In this document: positions 10,690 to 21,783 of the stretch, piece by piece
How positions within the stretch are numbered: the first letter of the stretch is position 1
Layout of the letters: every line of letters starts with the position of its first letter
DNA from: Siphlonurus alternatus
Taxonomy: Eukaryota; Arthropoda; Insecta; Ephemeroptera; Siphlonuridae
Length of the DNA stretch: 64,000 nucleotides
Assembly: GCA_949825025.1 (NCBI GenBank)
Contig: OX463788.1
Coordinates: 26,554,069 to 26,618,068, forward strand
Direction: 5' to 3'
Notes under the pieces: generated by a model
Seen by the model: the letters and a program-made list of their open reading frames with translations, nothing else
Told to the model about the DNA's origin: nothing
Databases searched by the model: none
Position numbers and translations under genes: made by a program

Positions 10690-13190
10690 ATATGTGTGTA
10701 ATATAATAAAAAATTAAAAACTTATTTATATATACTTTTCACATAAAAATGTATTATTTTTTCCACTTCTGTAATAATAATACATATTATATAATATAAT
10801 AGAAATCTTTTGTACAATTTATAGAAATCAAATTTAAATTTTAAATTAATGTCCTAGTAACTCATCTAGGCATGTAGTTAACTTTTTATGAGGCGTGAAA
10901 AAGAGAAAAAGTATAAGCGCGGTGTATCTGGTAAATGGAATATACAGTAATTATAATTGATTAAATGTTTTTTTAAACCTTTTTCCTGTGGAATTTTAAA
11001 TTGTGATGTTCGTGAAATTTCTCTTGCAAATTTCTAATTAATAAATTGTTTTAAATTAAATTTTAGTTGCACTTTAGTTGACACACTCTCATGCACAAAG
11101 CATATAACCCTTTTCTTTTAAAATACCAAATAAATTATTGCAAAAATTTTTTATCTTAAAATGCCTTTAAATAGGATAACAATTAAATTTATGATAAATA
11201 ATCAGTTGTATAAGTTTATGCATTATTTCAATTATTTGTTATTTGACAACCTCAGAAATGTTATATAATTTATATTATATTTAGTATATTTCTGTAGAAT
11301 ATAGATGGAAGAGAGAATGTTTATAATGATAGCTCCTATATTTATATGAACTGGTCATTAAAATATTTTGTTTTAGAAGAAAGATTTATAATTTTTTGTT
11401 TTTAGAATATTTTGCATGGACATCAAGATTATTAAATCCCATTTTTTAAACTGGACATTAATTAAATTAAATTTATTATTTCTTTTATTTATCATAATAT
11501 ATATTATGTATTATGCATTATGCATTATGCATTATGAATTATCATTTATTAAAAGGTAATATAGAATGATGGTGTTGCAGTCATTCAAGTTTCCACTAAT
11601 ACACAGCCAAGATTATGCAAGACAAGTCAGCCTGAAAGGCGAACTAAGTTAGTGTAATGTCCCCGGGGTACTGGTGGAGTCTGCATTATACAAAAAGTCG
11701 TGACCCACTGTTGAAAGATGCTCCCAAGCTACTCACTCCTTTGGCTCACACAGTTCGAGATTCACTTTCGCTCGCCGCCGTGCCGCCGTGGCTGACACGA
11801 CCGATGTGGCGCGCGTGAGTGCGAGATTGCTTGGGAAGATGCTTGCTGCTAGCTGGTCTGCTAGTCTTCTCCAGGCTGAATGCGAGGTCGTGCCAAGAGT
11901 TCACTGAGGTCTTCGTGACCTGATCCCTCCTCTCCTCTCCTTTACCTGCCTGCCTGCCATGTTATAACCACGCACACCCTGACTGACTAGCTGAACTCGC
12001 GGCGACCGAACGACCCCGACCCTCGCAGCAACACGCTACTACCTACAACTAACTCAAACACTGCCTGCTTACTTCCTTCTTCACATGCTAACATTATTAT
12101 GAAATCATTTTGACCTTTAGCAGTGTGTTACTTCAGAATAAATAATTTAACTTAAATAAAATTTTCTTCGATTTAATTATAAATAATATCATATACATGC
12201 AAACGCAAGTTGTATTACAACATAAATAATTCAAAATCATTCCTTATTTTTTTTAAAAAAATCTAGATTTCTTGGACCATGCAGGCTTCCGTATTCCGCC
12301 TACAAAGTTGTGATTTTTTTTAATTATTTTCTTATTAGTGAAGTTCAGTAAGTTATGGAATTAGCGACACACTAAATGAGCCTGTAGCTGCCGTGCAACT
12401 AGAAAGAAACTCAGACAAGAGACAAGGGCACTATTGATGATTTGCTTCGTATATGCATGGCAGCACATACGCTATATAACATCAACTACTTAGCCGAGCG
12501 TACTGAATAGCTACACTGTTACACTGTATATTGTGTGGACTACATATATAATACTGTGGATGGACAAGTGCTGCAGTGTGATCAGACATAGAGCAACTTA
12601 GCTAACAAGTTACCAGTCTCTGTAAAAAAAATAATAAATAAAAAAAATGCGGAACTGGAAAAAATTAGCTTGTAAAATCTGCAGTCCAGATCTCCAGACA
12701 CTCCGGACCAGGCAGTATATATAGATTCTATTGATACAAAAATGGAATATGGTGCTAATGTGATGTTTAAAAGGACACAATTTTAATTATTATATTAATT
12801 TTATAGATCATATTTTAAATATTAATTGGGTATATGCGTTTAAATTAATTAATTAAATTTAGGCTAATTTTAATTAGAATTAAGTAAGTTACATATTTTA
12901 TGTAATAATTGACGTGATCCATGCTGTACAGCCTATATGATCGAAATAAAAATTTGAATTTGAAGTTTGTCGCTATTCTATTTGTAATTCAGCTTTCAAA
13001 CTCTCAAGAGGTTTTTGGAGTATATATAGAAATATTGACCTATGTATGAAATTGTAACGCTGAAATACGAATAAGATAGATAGATAGATAGATAATTTCT
13101 TTATTAGGCGATCTTTATTAGAAGACTAAAGACTAGAAATATTACACTTCCGGCAACTTCCGGAGGTAATATTATATGAATTTGACTTGA
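10690..13190. other. AT-rich noncoding DNA with a GC-rich island
   Basis: Only the island at about 11640-12060 stands out: it is CpG-rich (CGCTCGCCGCCGTGCCGCCG), with stops in all long frames, and looks like a promoter or 5' untranslated region rather than a coding exon. A LINE-like tail (GATCGAAATAAAAATTTGAA) occurs near 12940, and a short (GATA)n tract at 13075-13095. No gene was recognised. Confidence 0.5.
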
Positions 13191-13194
13191 ATTA

Positions 13195-14262
13195 TATTTA
13201 TTTATTTATTTCACCCAAAGTACAAATACAAAATATATTACAAAAATTAGGGTGCGGATTGCAACAAAGCACCGATGGCACTATTTCACTAAAAAGTGGT
13301 TACAATCCTTTATATAACTACTGAAAAAAACATCATTAATACGCTTGTGTAAGCTTGTGTCAAAATAAATGTGTAATCATAAACTATTTTTACAAATATA
13401 GTGTTTCTTTAAAACACTAGGAAACTGTGTTTCAGAACATTTCTTGATAGGACCCGGAAGCCGATTCCACTCATCCACGGATCTTATTACAAAGCCATTT
13501 TTGTAACGATCAATTCGAGCCTTTGGTGGAATGAGCCAAACTGCCCCGTCTTGCCCTCTAATGGGACGTCCATTGACTACAGAATTAGCGAAGTTTAAAT
13601 CAATTTGGCCAGTTTGACACTTATGAAAGAATTTAAGGTCCATAACCTCAAAATAGTCCTTAATAGGGACTATATTTGTTGTTCTGCAGTCAGGAATATT
13701 ATTTTTATAAACAAATTTCAAGGCCTTTTTTTCTAAACTCTGGAATTTTTTCATATTAGTGGAAGTAGTTGGGTGCCATGCTGGTGCTGCATATGTTATT
13801 ATTGACCTTATCAGCGCTAAATAAGCTATACGCTTAACTTTAGTGGTGCTACCAAACAAACTACGTTTGAGAAAACCTAACAATTTTGCAGCTTTGCATC
13901 TTACATTTTCAGTTTGCAAATTCCATCTCATTTCAGAAGTCAACATAACACCCAATACTTTAATGCTGTCACAATATGAAATGATATCATTATTGATATA
14001 ATATTCATATTTTGATGGCAAAAGACTTAATGATATGTCCATTACCTTACACTTTTTTACATTCAATGACATTCCATTATTACAACACCAAACAGAGATA
14101 TTGTTGAGATCATTCTGTATAGCTATGTTGTCTTCTTCACTCTGAATTAATCTAAATAAAGTAGAGTCATCAGCATATTGGATTAATTCAGATGATACAC
14201 AGTCAAGAAGGTCAATCATATAGATATTGAACAAAATAGGACCTAATACAGATTCAATATTA
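13195..14262 (-). mobile_element. 5'-truncated non-LTR retrotransposon (CR1/L2-like)
   Basis: The reverse-transcriptase frame (13377-14234) is followed on the minus strand by about 150 bp of 3' UTR and a tail reading GGGTGAAATAAATAAATAAA, the microsatellite tail typical of CR1/L2-type LINEs. Homology begins near 14262 (frame reads VLGPILFN) and upstream sequence has stops, so the element lost its 5' part on insertion. A related 3' end lies at 17810-17912. Confidence 0.85.
13377..14234 (-). CDS. Reverse transcriptase C-terminal portion, truncated LINE ORF2
   Basis: The 285 residues correspond to the end of a LINE reverse transcriptase. The catalytic YADD box lies at residues 20-23 (IQYADDSTLF), followed by NNGMSLNVKKCKVM (the block with the conserved K), VLGVMLTSEMRW (palm/thumb motif) and YLALIRSIITYAAPAW (thumb). 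The C-terminal RSVDEWNRLPGPI block is typical of CR1/L2-like elements. The N-terminal endonuclease and fingers are missing, so the copy cannot retrotranspose. The frame has no internal stop, which suggests a fairly young insertion. In an intact element the protein would nick target DNA and copy its own RNA at the site. Confidence 0.9.
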   Translation of the reverse strand: MFNIYMIDLLDCVSSELIQYADDSTLFRLIQSEEDNIAIQNDLNNISVWCCNNGMSLNVKKCKVMDISLSLLPSKYEYYINNDIISYCDSIKVLGVMLTSEMRWNLQTENVRCKAAKLLGFLKRSLFGSTTKVKRIAYLALIRSIITYAAPAWHPTTSTNMKKFQSLEKKALKFVYKNNIPDCRTTNIVPIKDYFEVMDLKFFHKCQTGQIDLNFANSVVNGRPIRGQDGAVWLIPPKARIDRYKNGFVIRSVDEWNRLPGPIKKCSETQFPSVLKKHYICKNSL

Positions 14263-16132
14263 TTATTGAAGACTTAAAACTTAAAATAGACACTCGGCTG
14301 ACCACCGTTTTTGTTTTATTTTTTCAAGCATTACTCTCAGCTTTACAGGAGTGCATAGCCAGTAAAAAAAAATAAATAAACAAAACATTTTCTGGTATAT
14401 CATGCTATATTTTTATAAGATTTTATATAAATCTATACACAATGCTATATAATTATAAATGACAAAAATGCAAAGTATTTGCGACTATTTTATGATGCAT
14501 GGACGGCGGAGCAGTACTCATATATATATATAATATAGCTCTGTAAATGTAAACTATATAAATTTCTTTATATACATGAACTTTTTCAATCAATTTTTCA
14601 AAGTAAAATTTGAGATCCTTTATAGATATAGTTAGATACCATGAATATGCTTTATTTTTACGGCACAAAGCAGACTGCTATAATATTGAATACTGCAATC
14701 AAATGTATAATTTTTTTCAGCTCTTTTTTTTTATACATATTTAACGTTTATATATTATATAAAAATATACATACATATAATACATAATATATAATATAAT
14801 ATATATTTGCAATCACGATTCGTTCAATCAAAGTTCAATTATTATTCAATTTAAAGATCGATATAGAATTGATCACGTTTTGATATTGTAAACCGGAGCG
14901 TTGCTTAAGGAACTCTACACAACAAAAGATTATTTTTATAGTTATGCTGAATCATGATTTAACCTTGAGAATTATTATATACAAGCTTTTTAAAATAGTT
15001 CATAATGAAGTGAGAAAAAGGCTGAAATACGACGGGCTATTTAGCTTCTGCATAACAAGGCGATTGGAAATTTTTTGTTTCATATTTTTAGTTGAAAAAA
15101 AAAAATATATTACTAACCGTTTGTCAAAAGCGTTGTTAATCGGTATCTTATAATCTCAGTAGGGAGGAAAACAAGGCCAACAATGCTATTGTTGATCAGG
15201 CGAGACCTATTCACAATACTGAACAAAGGAAAGGGAGAGAGGGAGAGAGAGGTCCATCATTATATTATGACGGTGTGATCCCGAGTGAAGTGCAAGTGCT
15301 GTGGATGGAAAATAAAATTCAAGAATACCACATGACTATCTTATTTCATTTTAATTTACTCATACCAACCACTATAAGTAGTATAAGTAATTTATTCCTT
15401 TTTATACCACAAGGGGTTGATTGGTAATCGGTATGAGCAGGAGCACAGTAAACATCTACTTTAATTAAATCTAAGCTTGCTGCTACACAGGACATAATTT
15501 AAATATATGAAAGAAATATTCAGTGTCAATTTTACATATAAATTTATTTCTAAATCAGATGAAAAGAAAATGGAATTCAAGGTACATTGCAGTGTACGTT
15601 CTCGTTGTTTGCTTCTTTCAATGCTGAAAAATGTGTTATTCCAATGTGAAGAATTTTAATTGTTTTTTTAGAGCAATATAAACGATAACAAATAAATAAC
15701 ATAATAATTTAATACGATATTTAATGTCATGTGCTATAAGTTGATTAACCTATGTTAATAGCATAGTATAGGTTAAACAACTGCTTAAAGTTAAACAGCA
15801 TCTATGCAATCGGGTGATAGCAAATTCATGTTTCATGTGTAATATAAATATGTAAACGTGTGTGTGTGTGTATTCAGTATATTAAATATATATATATGGG
15901 TATAATTAATTATATGTTTATTTAAATCATATCTGTGAAAATTGTTTTATGTTATAGGCTGGAGATATACTATATCATGTATCCAAACTTATGGAAATAC
16001 TGTACTATTGGTTTCAATAAACAAATTAAACATTTTGAACTTCAAACTTTCAAGTTGTTATTTTAGTAACCAAAAATAATGTATAATACATATATATTAA
16101 AGTTTTTTTCCATCGAAACATTTACTATAGAC

Positions 16133-16200
<68 letters not shown>

Positions 16201-16520
16201 ATTATATACTTTTCCTATAATAGAAACTAGTGCTGCACTTCACATAAATGTTCAATATGATGGAGTATTATGAATTATGAAACTTTGAAAGTTATTAAGT
16301 CAATCACAAAAACAGAAAAAAAAACATAATATACAGAATTCACTTTAAAAAAATTGTATATTTTTTAACATTACTATATTTACATTCTTTCATATCAAAC
16401 AGTTTCCTATGCGGTTTCAGGTCATTGCACAGAGATGAAGAACTATTATTTAAAAAATATATAATATACATTCCCTATTCAAAGCTATTGTTGATGGTGC
16501 AGCAGTCAGCCATATTGGGA
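14263..16520. other. AT-rich noncoding region
   Basis: No convincing exon. The region holds scattered short ORFs, TA-rich tracts (a (TA)n microsatellite at 16131-16197) and (GT)n at 15860-15875. Nothing else was recognised. Confidence 0.6.
16131..16197. repeat. (TA)n microsatellite
   Basis: About 33 TA units with one AATA interruption. Confidence 0.95.
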
Positions 16521-16587
16521 GTTGTTGTTATATAGCAATCATAGTAACTCTAGGAAACCGCAGCCCCAGCCAGCCAACTTATCCATC

Positions 16588-16695
16588 ATGGAGCACCAGC
16601 GTGAGGCGGCGGCGGAGGCCACGGGAGGCCGCAAGGAATTCGGTTTGTGGTTTTGTCATGACTCGATGAGGTGGCTATTCTCAACTCCTGATAGT
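16588..16695 (+). pseudogene. First-exon-like ORF split by foldback element F1
   Basis: ATG in a good context (ATCCATCATGG) opens a GC-rich frame beginning MEHQREAAAEATGGRKEF and continuing GLWFCHDSMRWLFSTPDS up to 16695. There the F1 element starts, directly after the target duplication ATAGT, exactly on a codon boundary. Beyond the element the same frame resumes at 20264 and stays open (PSSYRGDEMKIEV...) for at least 30 codons, ending in AT-rich sequence or at a donor near 20300. Alternatively GTTTGT at 16643 may be the true donor, which would place F1 in an intron. The protein is not recognised. Confidence 0.4.
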
Positions 16696-16719
16696 AGGCC
16701 AGTCAATATAGGTTTTGAC

Positions 16720-16826
16720 CTCGGATAAATTCCGAAGTTTGTGATTTTTTCAGCATCGGTAGAACTCGATGCCCTGAGTAACATATCCAAAGCCCCCCAA
16801 AATCCCACCGGGGCTTTCGCCGCCAT
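16720..16826 (-). CDS. Third copy of TISU-start exon-like ORF (F1 left arm)
   Basis: The inverted counterpart of 1897-2003, with the same CAAGATGGCGGC start and the same frame up to the GAG|GTCAA donor-like site. Bases after the donor differ because of the 14-bp indel. It lies opposite and converging with the interrupted frame that starts at 16588. Confidence 0.3.
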
Positions 16827-17809
16827 CTTGATGGAAAGTTATGCATATAGTACCCTCACTAATTTGCATATTGTGGCGAAACCGTGTTACATAGAAGCAA
16901 TGTAAATGCATATAATGATAGGCAGATATATTTGCTACAAGAAAATATAAAAATATATTTAATTTTAATTTCAATTAACCCTTAAATTAATTATTTTCTG
17001 AAAAGTTTGGTGTTAAAAAAAAGTTTAACGGTGAATTTCGTAGTCAATATATATAAATACAGAAATATTTTTCATTTAAAAGTTGAAGACAAAATCCTTG
17101 CAATTTCATAAATGCTGATAACTTTTCCTTAGCTTAAAAAATGAAGAAGATACGCGACTTCGTAGCGCAAGAAACATGCCAGTTGACCGCTCTGCCTGCC
17201 CGCCCGCCACAATACAACACGCATAATACAGCGCGCGGGCACTGCAATGAATGCGCTCTCGCGGCTCTCAGTGGCTTGTCATCTTTGTATATTTATATAT
17301 AACTACGTGGAAGGTGTTTTATAAAGTTGTAAATTTAGTTTTAACACTGCTTTTGCAAAAAAAAAAAAAAAATCAAATTAACATTAAACTTCTTATGACA
17401 TTGATTATTCCATATACTTTTTATAATTATATTAATTTATATTAAATATTTTTTAAGTAATTACCTGCAGCACAAATTTAAGTCTTACCCCTTTGTCTCC
17501 TTACACGGTGTAAGGCACGGTAGAAAACAGGCAAACTTAATTAAATAGTTATTTTCGTGATGCTGCATTTGTGGATGATACTTTAATTTAAGTCTATACT
17601 CTTATTTATTTTCAATTTTTTATATGACATGTACTGTATAATACCACTGTCCGTATAATATACATATACATACTTATTTTGCAGTTTCCTTCTGCTCTTA
17701 AGAATTATTATATTCTTAAAAATAGTTAATTAATATGTTTGTTTTTTACTCTAGCATTCTATGCTATAGCATTGGTATAAATTTGTAGGTTAGCAGCCAC
17801 TTGTGATAT

Positions 17810-17912
17810 GGTGCTTCTAGTGCCTTGCTTGCTACCCCCACCCCACTACTTGTAATACTGTGTGTACCTTGGGTGAAATAATAAAATAAAATAAATAAAT
17901 AAAATACATTTA
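17810..17912 (+). repeat. LINE 3' end related to the 13195 element
   Basis: ATATGGTGCTTCTAGTGCC, then CTTGTAATACTGTGTGTACC, then TTGGGTGAAATAATAAAATA correspond to the 3' UTR and tail of the LINE at 13195-14262. It is inserted in the left arm of F1 and absent from the right arm, which makes it younger than the formation of the inverted arms. Confidence 0.65.
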
Positions 17913-18098
17913 ATTAACATCATCAAATCCGATCCGATACATAATTTTTAAAAATATATAGGTAATAACAATCACAAGTTCAATGGAATATAATAATATT
18001 ATATGGTTTATTATAAAGTTTATGTATTAACACTTAGAGATATCACAAATGCATATATGTGTTATTAGTTATTATATTATTATAATATATGCATTCTA

Positions 18099-18103
<5 letters not shown>

Positions 18104-18152
<49 letters not shown>
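18104..18152. repeat. (TA)n microsatellite at centre of F1
   Basis: About 24 TA units at the axis between the two F1 arms. Confidence 0.9.
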
Positions 18153-18159
<7 letters not shown>

Positions 18160-19210
18160 TATTATATCAACATGTAATCAGTATGACTATTTTTGAAATC
18201 AAGATTATTTACAATCGATAGAATATAAATTTAATGTTGGGCCTTATAGTTCGGACAAAATTGAGTACTCCTTAATAGTTATTTAATAAAAGACGCTATT
18301 TAAGAAGTAAGATACTCAATTTTGACCGAACTATTCAACTATGCTTTAATTATTCTTTTAAATGTAATAAATTTTGATTTCAAATATCGATGAGATACAT
18401 GAAGATACATATAATATTTATTCATTGTATATTCAGCTTCTAGGGCTGAGGCTATTTTTATAAATTTAATAGCCATAGAATCTTACATAGTTTATGCCAC
18501 GACATTTTTTTTTTTTTTTAATATACATATAATATAAAAACGCATATGATGCATTCGTGACCCCTCTAAAACATTATAAATAATATATTATTACAAAACT
18601 TTAAATATATCCATTGAATTTGTGATTGTTTCTATCTATTTTTAAAAATAATAAGTGTTGGATCGGATATGATGATATTATGTAAATGTATTTATACGAC
18701 AGTGGTATTATATATACATATAAAAATTCGAAAATTAGTAAGATTATACTTCAAATAAAGTACTGTATCATCAACACAGCACCAAACTATTCTTGCTGCC
18801 TGTTTTCCACTGTGTCTTACACATTGTAATTTATATAAATATATAATCATAATTATTTACTCATATGGGAGGTATGAGGAAGCAAAATTTTTATTGAAAC
18901 ATTATGTTATTTGTAAGCTAGCTGACATAAACAAACATTATAAATATAAAGAAGGAATATAATTATTTTTGTATATATATGCATGACTGACAAAAAGGGT
19001 AAAGAATTAAATTTACTGCACTTTACTTAAGAAAATATATTACAATTTATATTGTATATACGTAATAATCAATGTCACGAGAAGTTAATAAAAAGCTTCA
19101 ATGATTGATATTTAGCATAATTATTAAGCATATTGATACAAATAAATTTACAACTTATTTTTAACCTATTTCCAATAGACGAATATTTTTTCTTGAACTT
19201 CACGATTTAA

Positions 19211-19554
19211 GGGGAAGGTAACGCGCTCAATGTTAAAAAATATCCCATGACACATGAAAAAAATTTAAAATGTTCTCCTCTACATTCCCTATAATATCAG
19301 GTATACAAATTCGAGCTAGTTTTTTTTTTTTTTTAGTTATGAATTTTTAAAGTTGACTATACTTTAACATGGAAAAATCAAACTTCAATGTTAATCTAGT
19401 CAACTTCAAAAACTAGCTCGAATTTGTATACATGATATTTTAGCCACTGATATTATAGAGAATGTAGAGGAGAACATTTTAATTTTTTTTTCATAATTTT
19501 CATGTTTCATGCTGTATGGGATATTTTTTTAACATTGGGCACGTTACCTCACCC
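19211..19554. mobile_element. TTAA-flanked palindromic MITE (P1, copy in F1 right arm)
   Basis: Appears identical to 991-1334, offset by 18220; TTAA lies at 19207-19210 and 19555-19558. The left arm of the same F1 element lacks it. Confidence 0.8.
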
Positions 19555-20116
19555 TTAAGGGCTATTGTAGCTATTAACACACGTTGAACATATAATATAA
19601 ATATAATTTATACATGTAATAAATAATATATATAATAAATAATATATATTATATACAAAGATGACAAGCCACTGAGAGCCGCGAGAGCGCATTCATTGCA
19701 GTGCTCGCGCGCTGTATTATGCGTGTTGTATTGTGGCGGGCGGGCAGGCAGAGCGGTCAACTGGCATGTTTCTTGCGCTACGAAGTCGCGTATCTTCTTC
19801 ATTTTTTAAGCTAAAGAAAAGTTATCAGCATTTATGAAATTGCAAGGATTTTGTCTTCAACTTTTAAATGAAAAATATTTCTGTATTTATATATATTGAC
19901 TACGAAATTCACCGTTAAACTTTTTTTTAACACCAAACTTTTCAGAAAATAATTAATTTAAGGGTTAATTGAAATTAAAATTAAATATATTTTTATATTT
20001 TCTTGTAGCAAATATATCTGCCTATCATTATATGCATTTACATTGCTTCTATGTAACACGGTTTCGCCACAATATGCAAATTAGTGAGGGTACTATATGC
20101 ATAACTTTCCATCAAG

Positions 20117-20223
20117 ATGGCGGCGAAAGCCCCGGTGGGATTTTGGGGGGCTTTGGATATGTTACTCAGGGCATCGAGTTCTACCGATGCTGAAAAAATC
20201 ACAAACTTCGGAATTTATCCGAG
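20117..20223 (+). CDS. Second copy of TISU-start exon-like ORF (F1 right arm)
   Basis: Sequence as at 1897-2003, with the same start context and donor-like site. The frame does not continue into the flank, which differs from that of copy 1. Confidence 0.3.
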
Positions 20224-20263
20224 GTCAAGATAGGATTTTCACCTATATTGACTGGCCTATAGT

Positions 20264-20990
20264 CCTTCTTCATACAGAGGAGATGAGATGAAAATCGAAG
20301 TGATGTTCAATTTTTTTCATATCCATTTTGCAATTTTTTATTGTAAAGTTTTGAATGTATTACGTTATACAATCACATCAATCAATGTAATTTACAAATG
20401 CAATGAAAAAAAGAGACTAGATCACAATTCAACATCACAACCGACTTGACCAATTGGTTAATTAATAGTTCTGATTGCAACTTGCATAAATGATCACAAC
20501 CACAATAATCATCTATATAGTTGCAATGTATTGCGTGTATTCACACCCAATTCACCTACCTGATCAATTTTGTTATTCATCTACCCCTCACCCTTCTCAA
20601 TTTATATTACCTTATGTTATTCGTTAATATGCATGAAATGAATCGTTTAATTTACTCTTTATTATTATTTTATGAATACTGCATTCACAATTTAAATTTC
20701 ATGTCGAAAGTATTGCATTTTATTCAAGTCAACGACCCCTTTTTCTATTAAAGTGCATGAACATAAAAGTGCATCAGCCATGATGTATACAAGTACAGCA
20801 TGTAAGGAATATATAATAAAGTGCACTTCTGTTAAAATGTCCATAAACAAACCGTGCGATTGAGGGCAACAAAGAGAAACTTGCTATATATATATAAAAT
20901 ATACTGTGTAAAAGACCGGTCTATAATATGAATCCCTACAATTACCTCTTCTTTCAACTTCCCATGCATATATGGCAAAGGTATTCTGCA
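20264..20990. other. Continuation of split ORF, then noncoding
   Basis: The first 30-40 bases continue the frame interrupted at 16695 (PSSYRGDEMKIE). GAA|GTGATG near 20300 could be a donor. The remainder is AT-rich with no supported gene. Confidence 0.35.
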
Positions 20991-21172
20991 CTATTTTTCC
21001 ATTTTTATAAACTTGGGAACGTCAACTTCAACTTCTATATGAAGAACAGTAGATACCCCAGCTATAATATAGCTGCCACTTCTTGTTATTAAGCCATGCT
21101 GCAGCCGTGCCATAAATGAATCTTGAGTATGTTCTATTCTAAATACCCATGCCACCGACGACCTTGCTGTGT
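20991..21172 (-). CDS. Candidate terminal exon, beta-rich protein, unassigned
   Basis: On the minus strand a T-rich tract and GGAATTTTAG act as a plausible acceptor; the frame then reads DTARSSVAWVFRIEHTQDSF, then MARLQHGLITRSGSYIIAG, and ends DVPKFIKMEK with a stop at 20991. The alternating hydrophobic pattern (VAWVFRI, SYIIAGVSTVLHIEVEVDV) suggests a beta sandwich. A weak resemblance to the segment after the von Willebrand domain of CLCA proteins, and the same strand as the CLCA exon at 27428, make membership in that gene possible. No intervening CLCA exons were found, so this is speculative. Confidence 0.3.
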
Positions 21173-21379
21173 CTAAAATTCCCATGATTATCCCACATTA
21201 AAAATAAAAAGTTGTATTCTGAATGAGTTAATTTATGATAAAGATAAATATTTAACAATGTCAACACTAACTTTTGTTTTTAATCGAATCAATGTAAATA
21301 ATAATAACAATTAACAATAGATAAATAATTTAAAAAATATACTTTTGTAATCGCAGGTAGTGTTTAGATATTATATTAA

Positions 21380-21779
21380 GGTAGAGATAACGCCGGTCAA
21401 CTGTTCGACGTAGGTCCCTTTAATTAACATGTAAACCTTAGCAAATTCACAAAAATTCTGAAATTTTTTTGAGAGACAGATATTAGTGCCTAAAAGCCAT
21501 AGAAAAAGTTTCAAAACAATTTAACGAGACGATTTTTTTAATTAAGTTTTTAACTTGTCTCTCCATGGGGAAAGTCCTATGCTGAAAATTAAAAAAGATA
21601 ATAATAATTAAAAAAAAAATCGGCTCGTTAAATTATTTCGAAATTTTTTCTATGGCTTTTGGGCACTAATATCAGTAATATCTGCCCCTAAAAAAAATCA
21701 GAATTTTTGTGAATTTGCTAAGGTTTACACGTTAATCAAAGGGACCTACGTCGAACAGCTGACCGGCGTTATCTCTACC
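21380..21779. mobile_element. TTAA-flanked palindromic MITE (P4)
   Basis: Inverted repeats of about 170-190 bp are bounded by TTAA (21376-21379 and 21780-21783). The ends read GGTAGAGATAACGCCGGTCA and its inverse; the arms include GACGTAGGTCCCTTT and TTAGCAAATTCACAAAAATTC. The ends resemble those of P3 (62926) but the interior is different. No coding capacity. Confidence 0.8.
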
Positions 21780-21783
21780 TTAA

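Larger units (their letters stand above)
16696..20258. mobile_element. Foldback element F1, complete, with ATAGT target duplication
   Basis: The element starts AGGCCAGTCAATATAGG and ends with its inverse; ATAGT flanks both sides (16691-16695 and 20259-20263). The arms are long inverted repeats: the left (16696 to about 18060) is an older or altered copy with indels and a LINE tail at 17810-17912; the right (18221-20258) matches 1-2038. They meet in a (TA)n tract near 18104-18152. The right arm alone carries the TTAA palindrome at 19211-19554. A 14-bp segment present near the right terminus is absent near the left one. A 5-bp duplication with these termini does not let me assign a superfamily. 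No transposase was seen. Confidence 0.8.
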
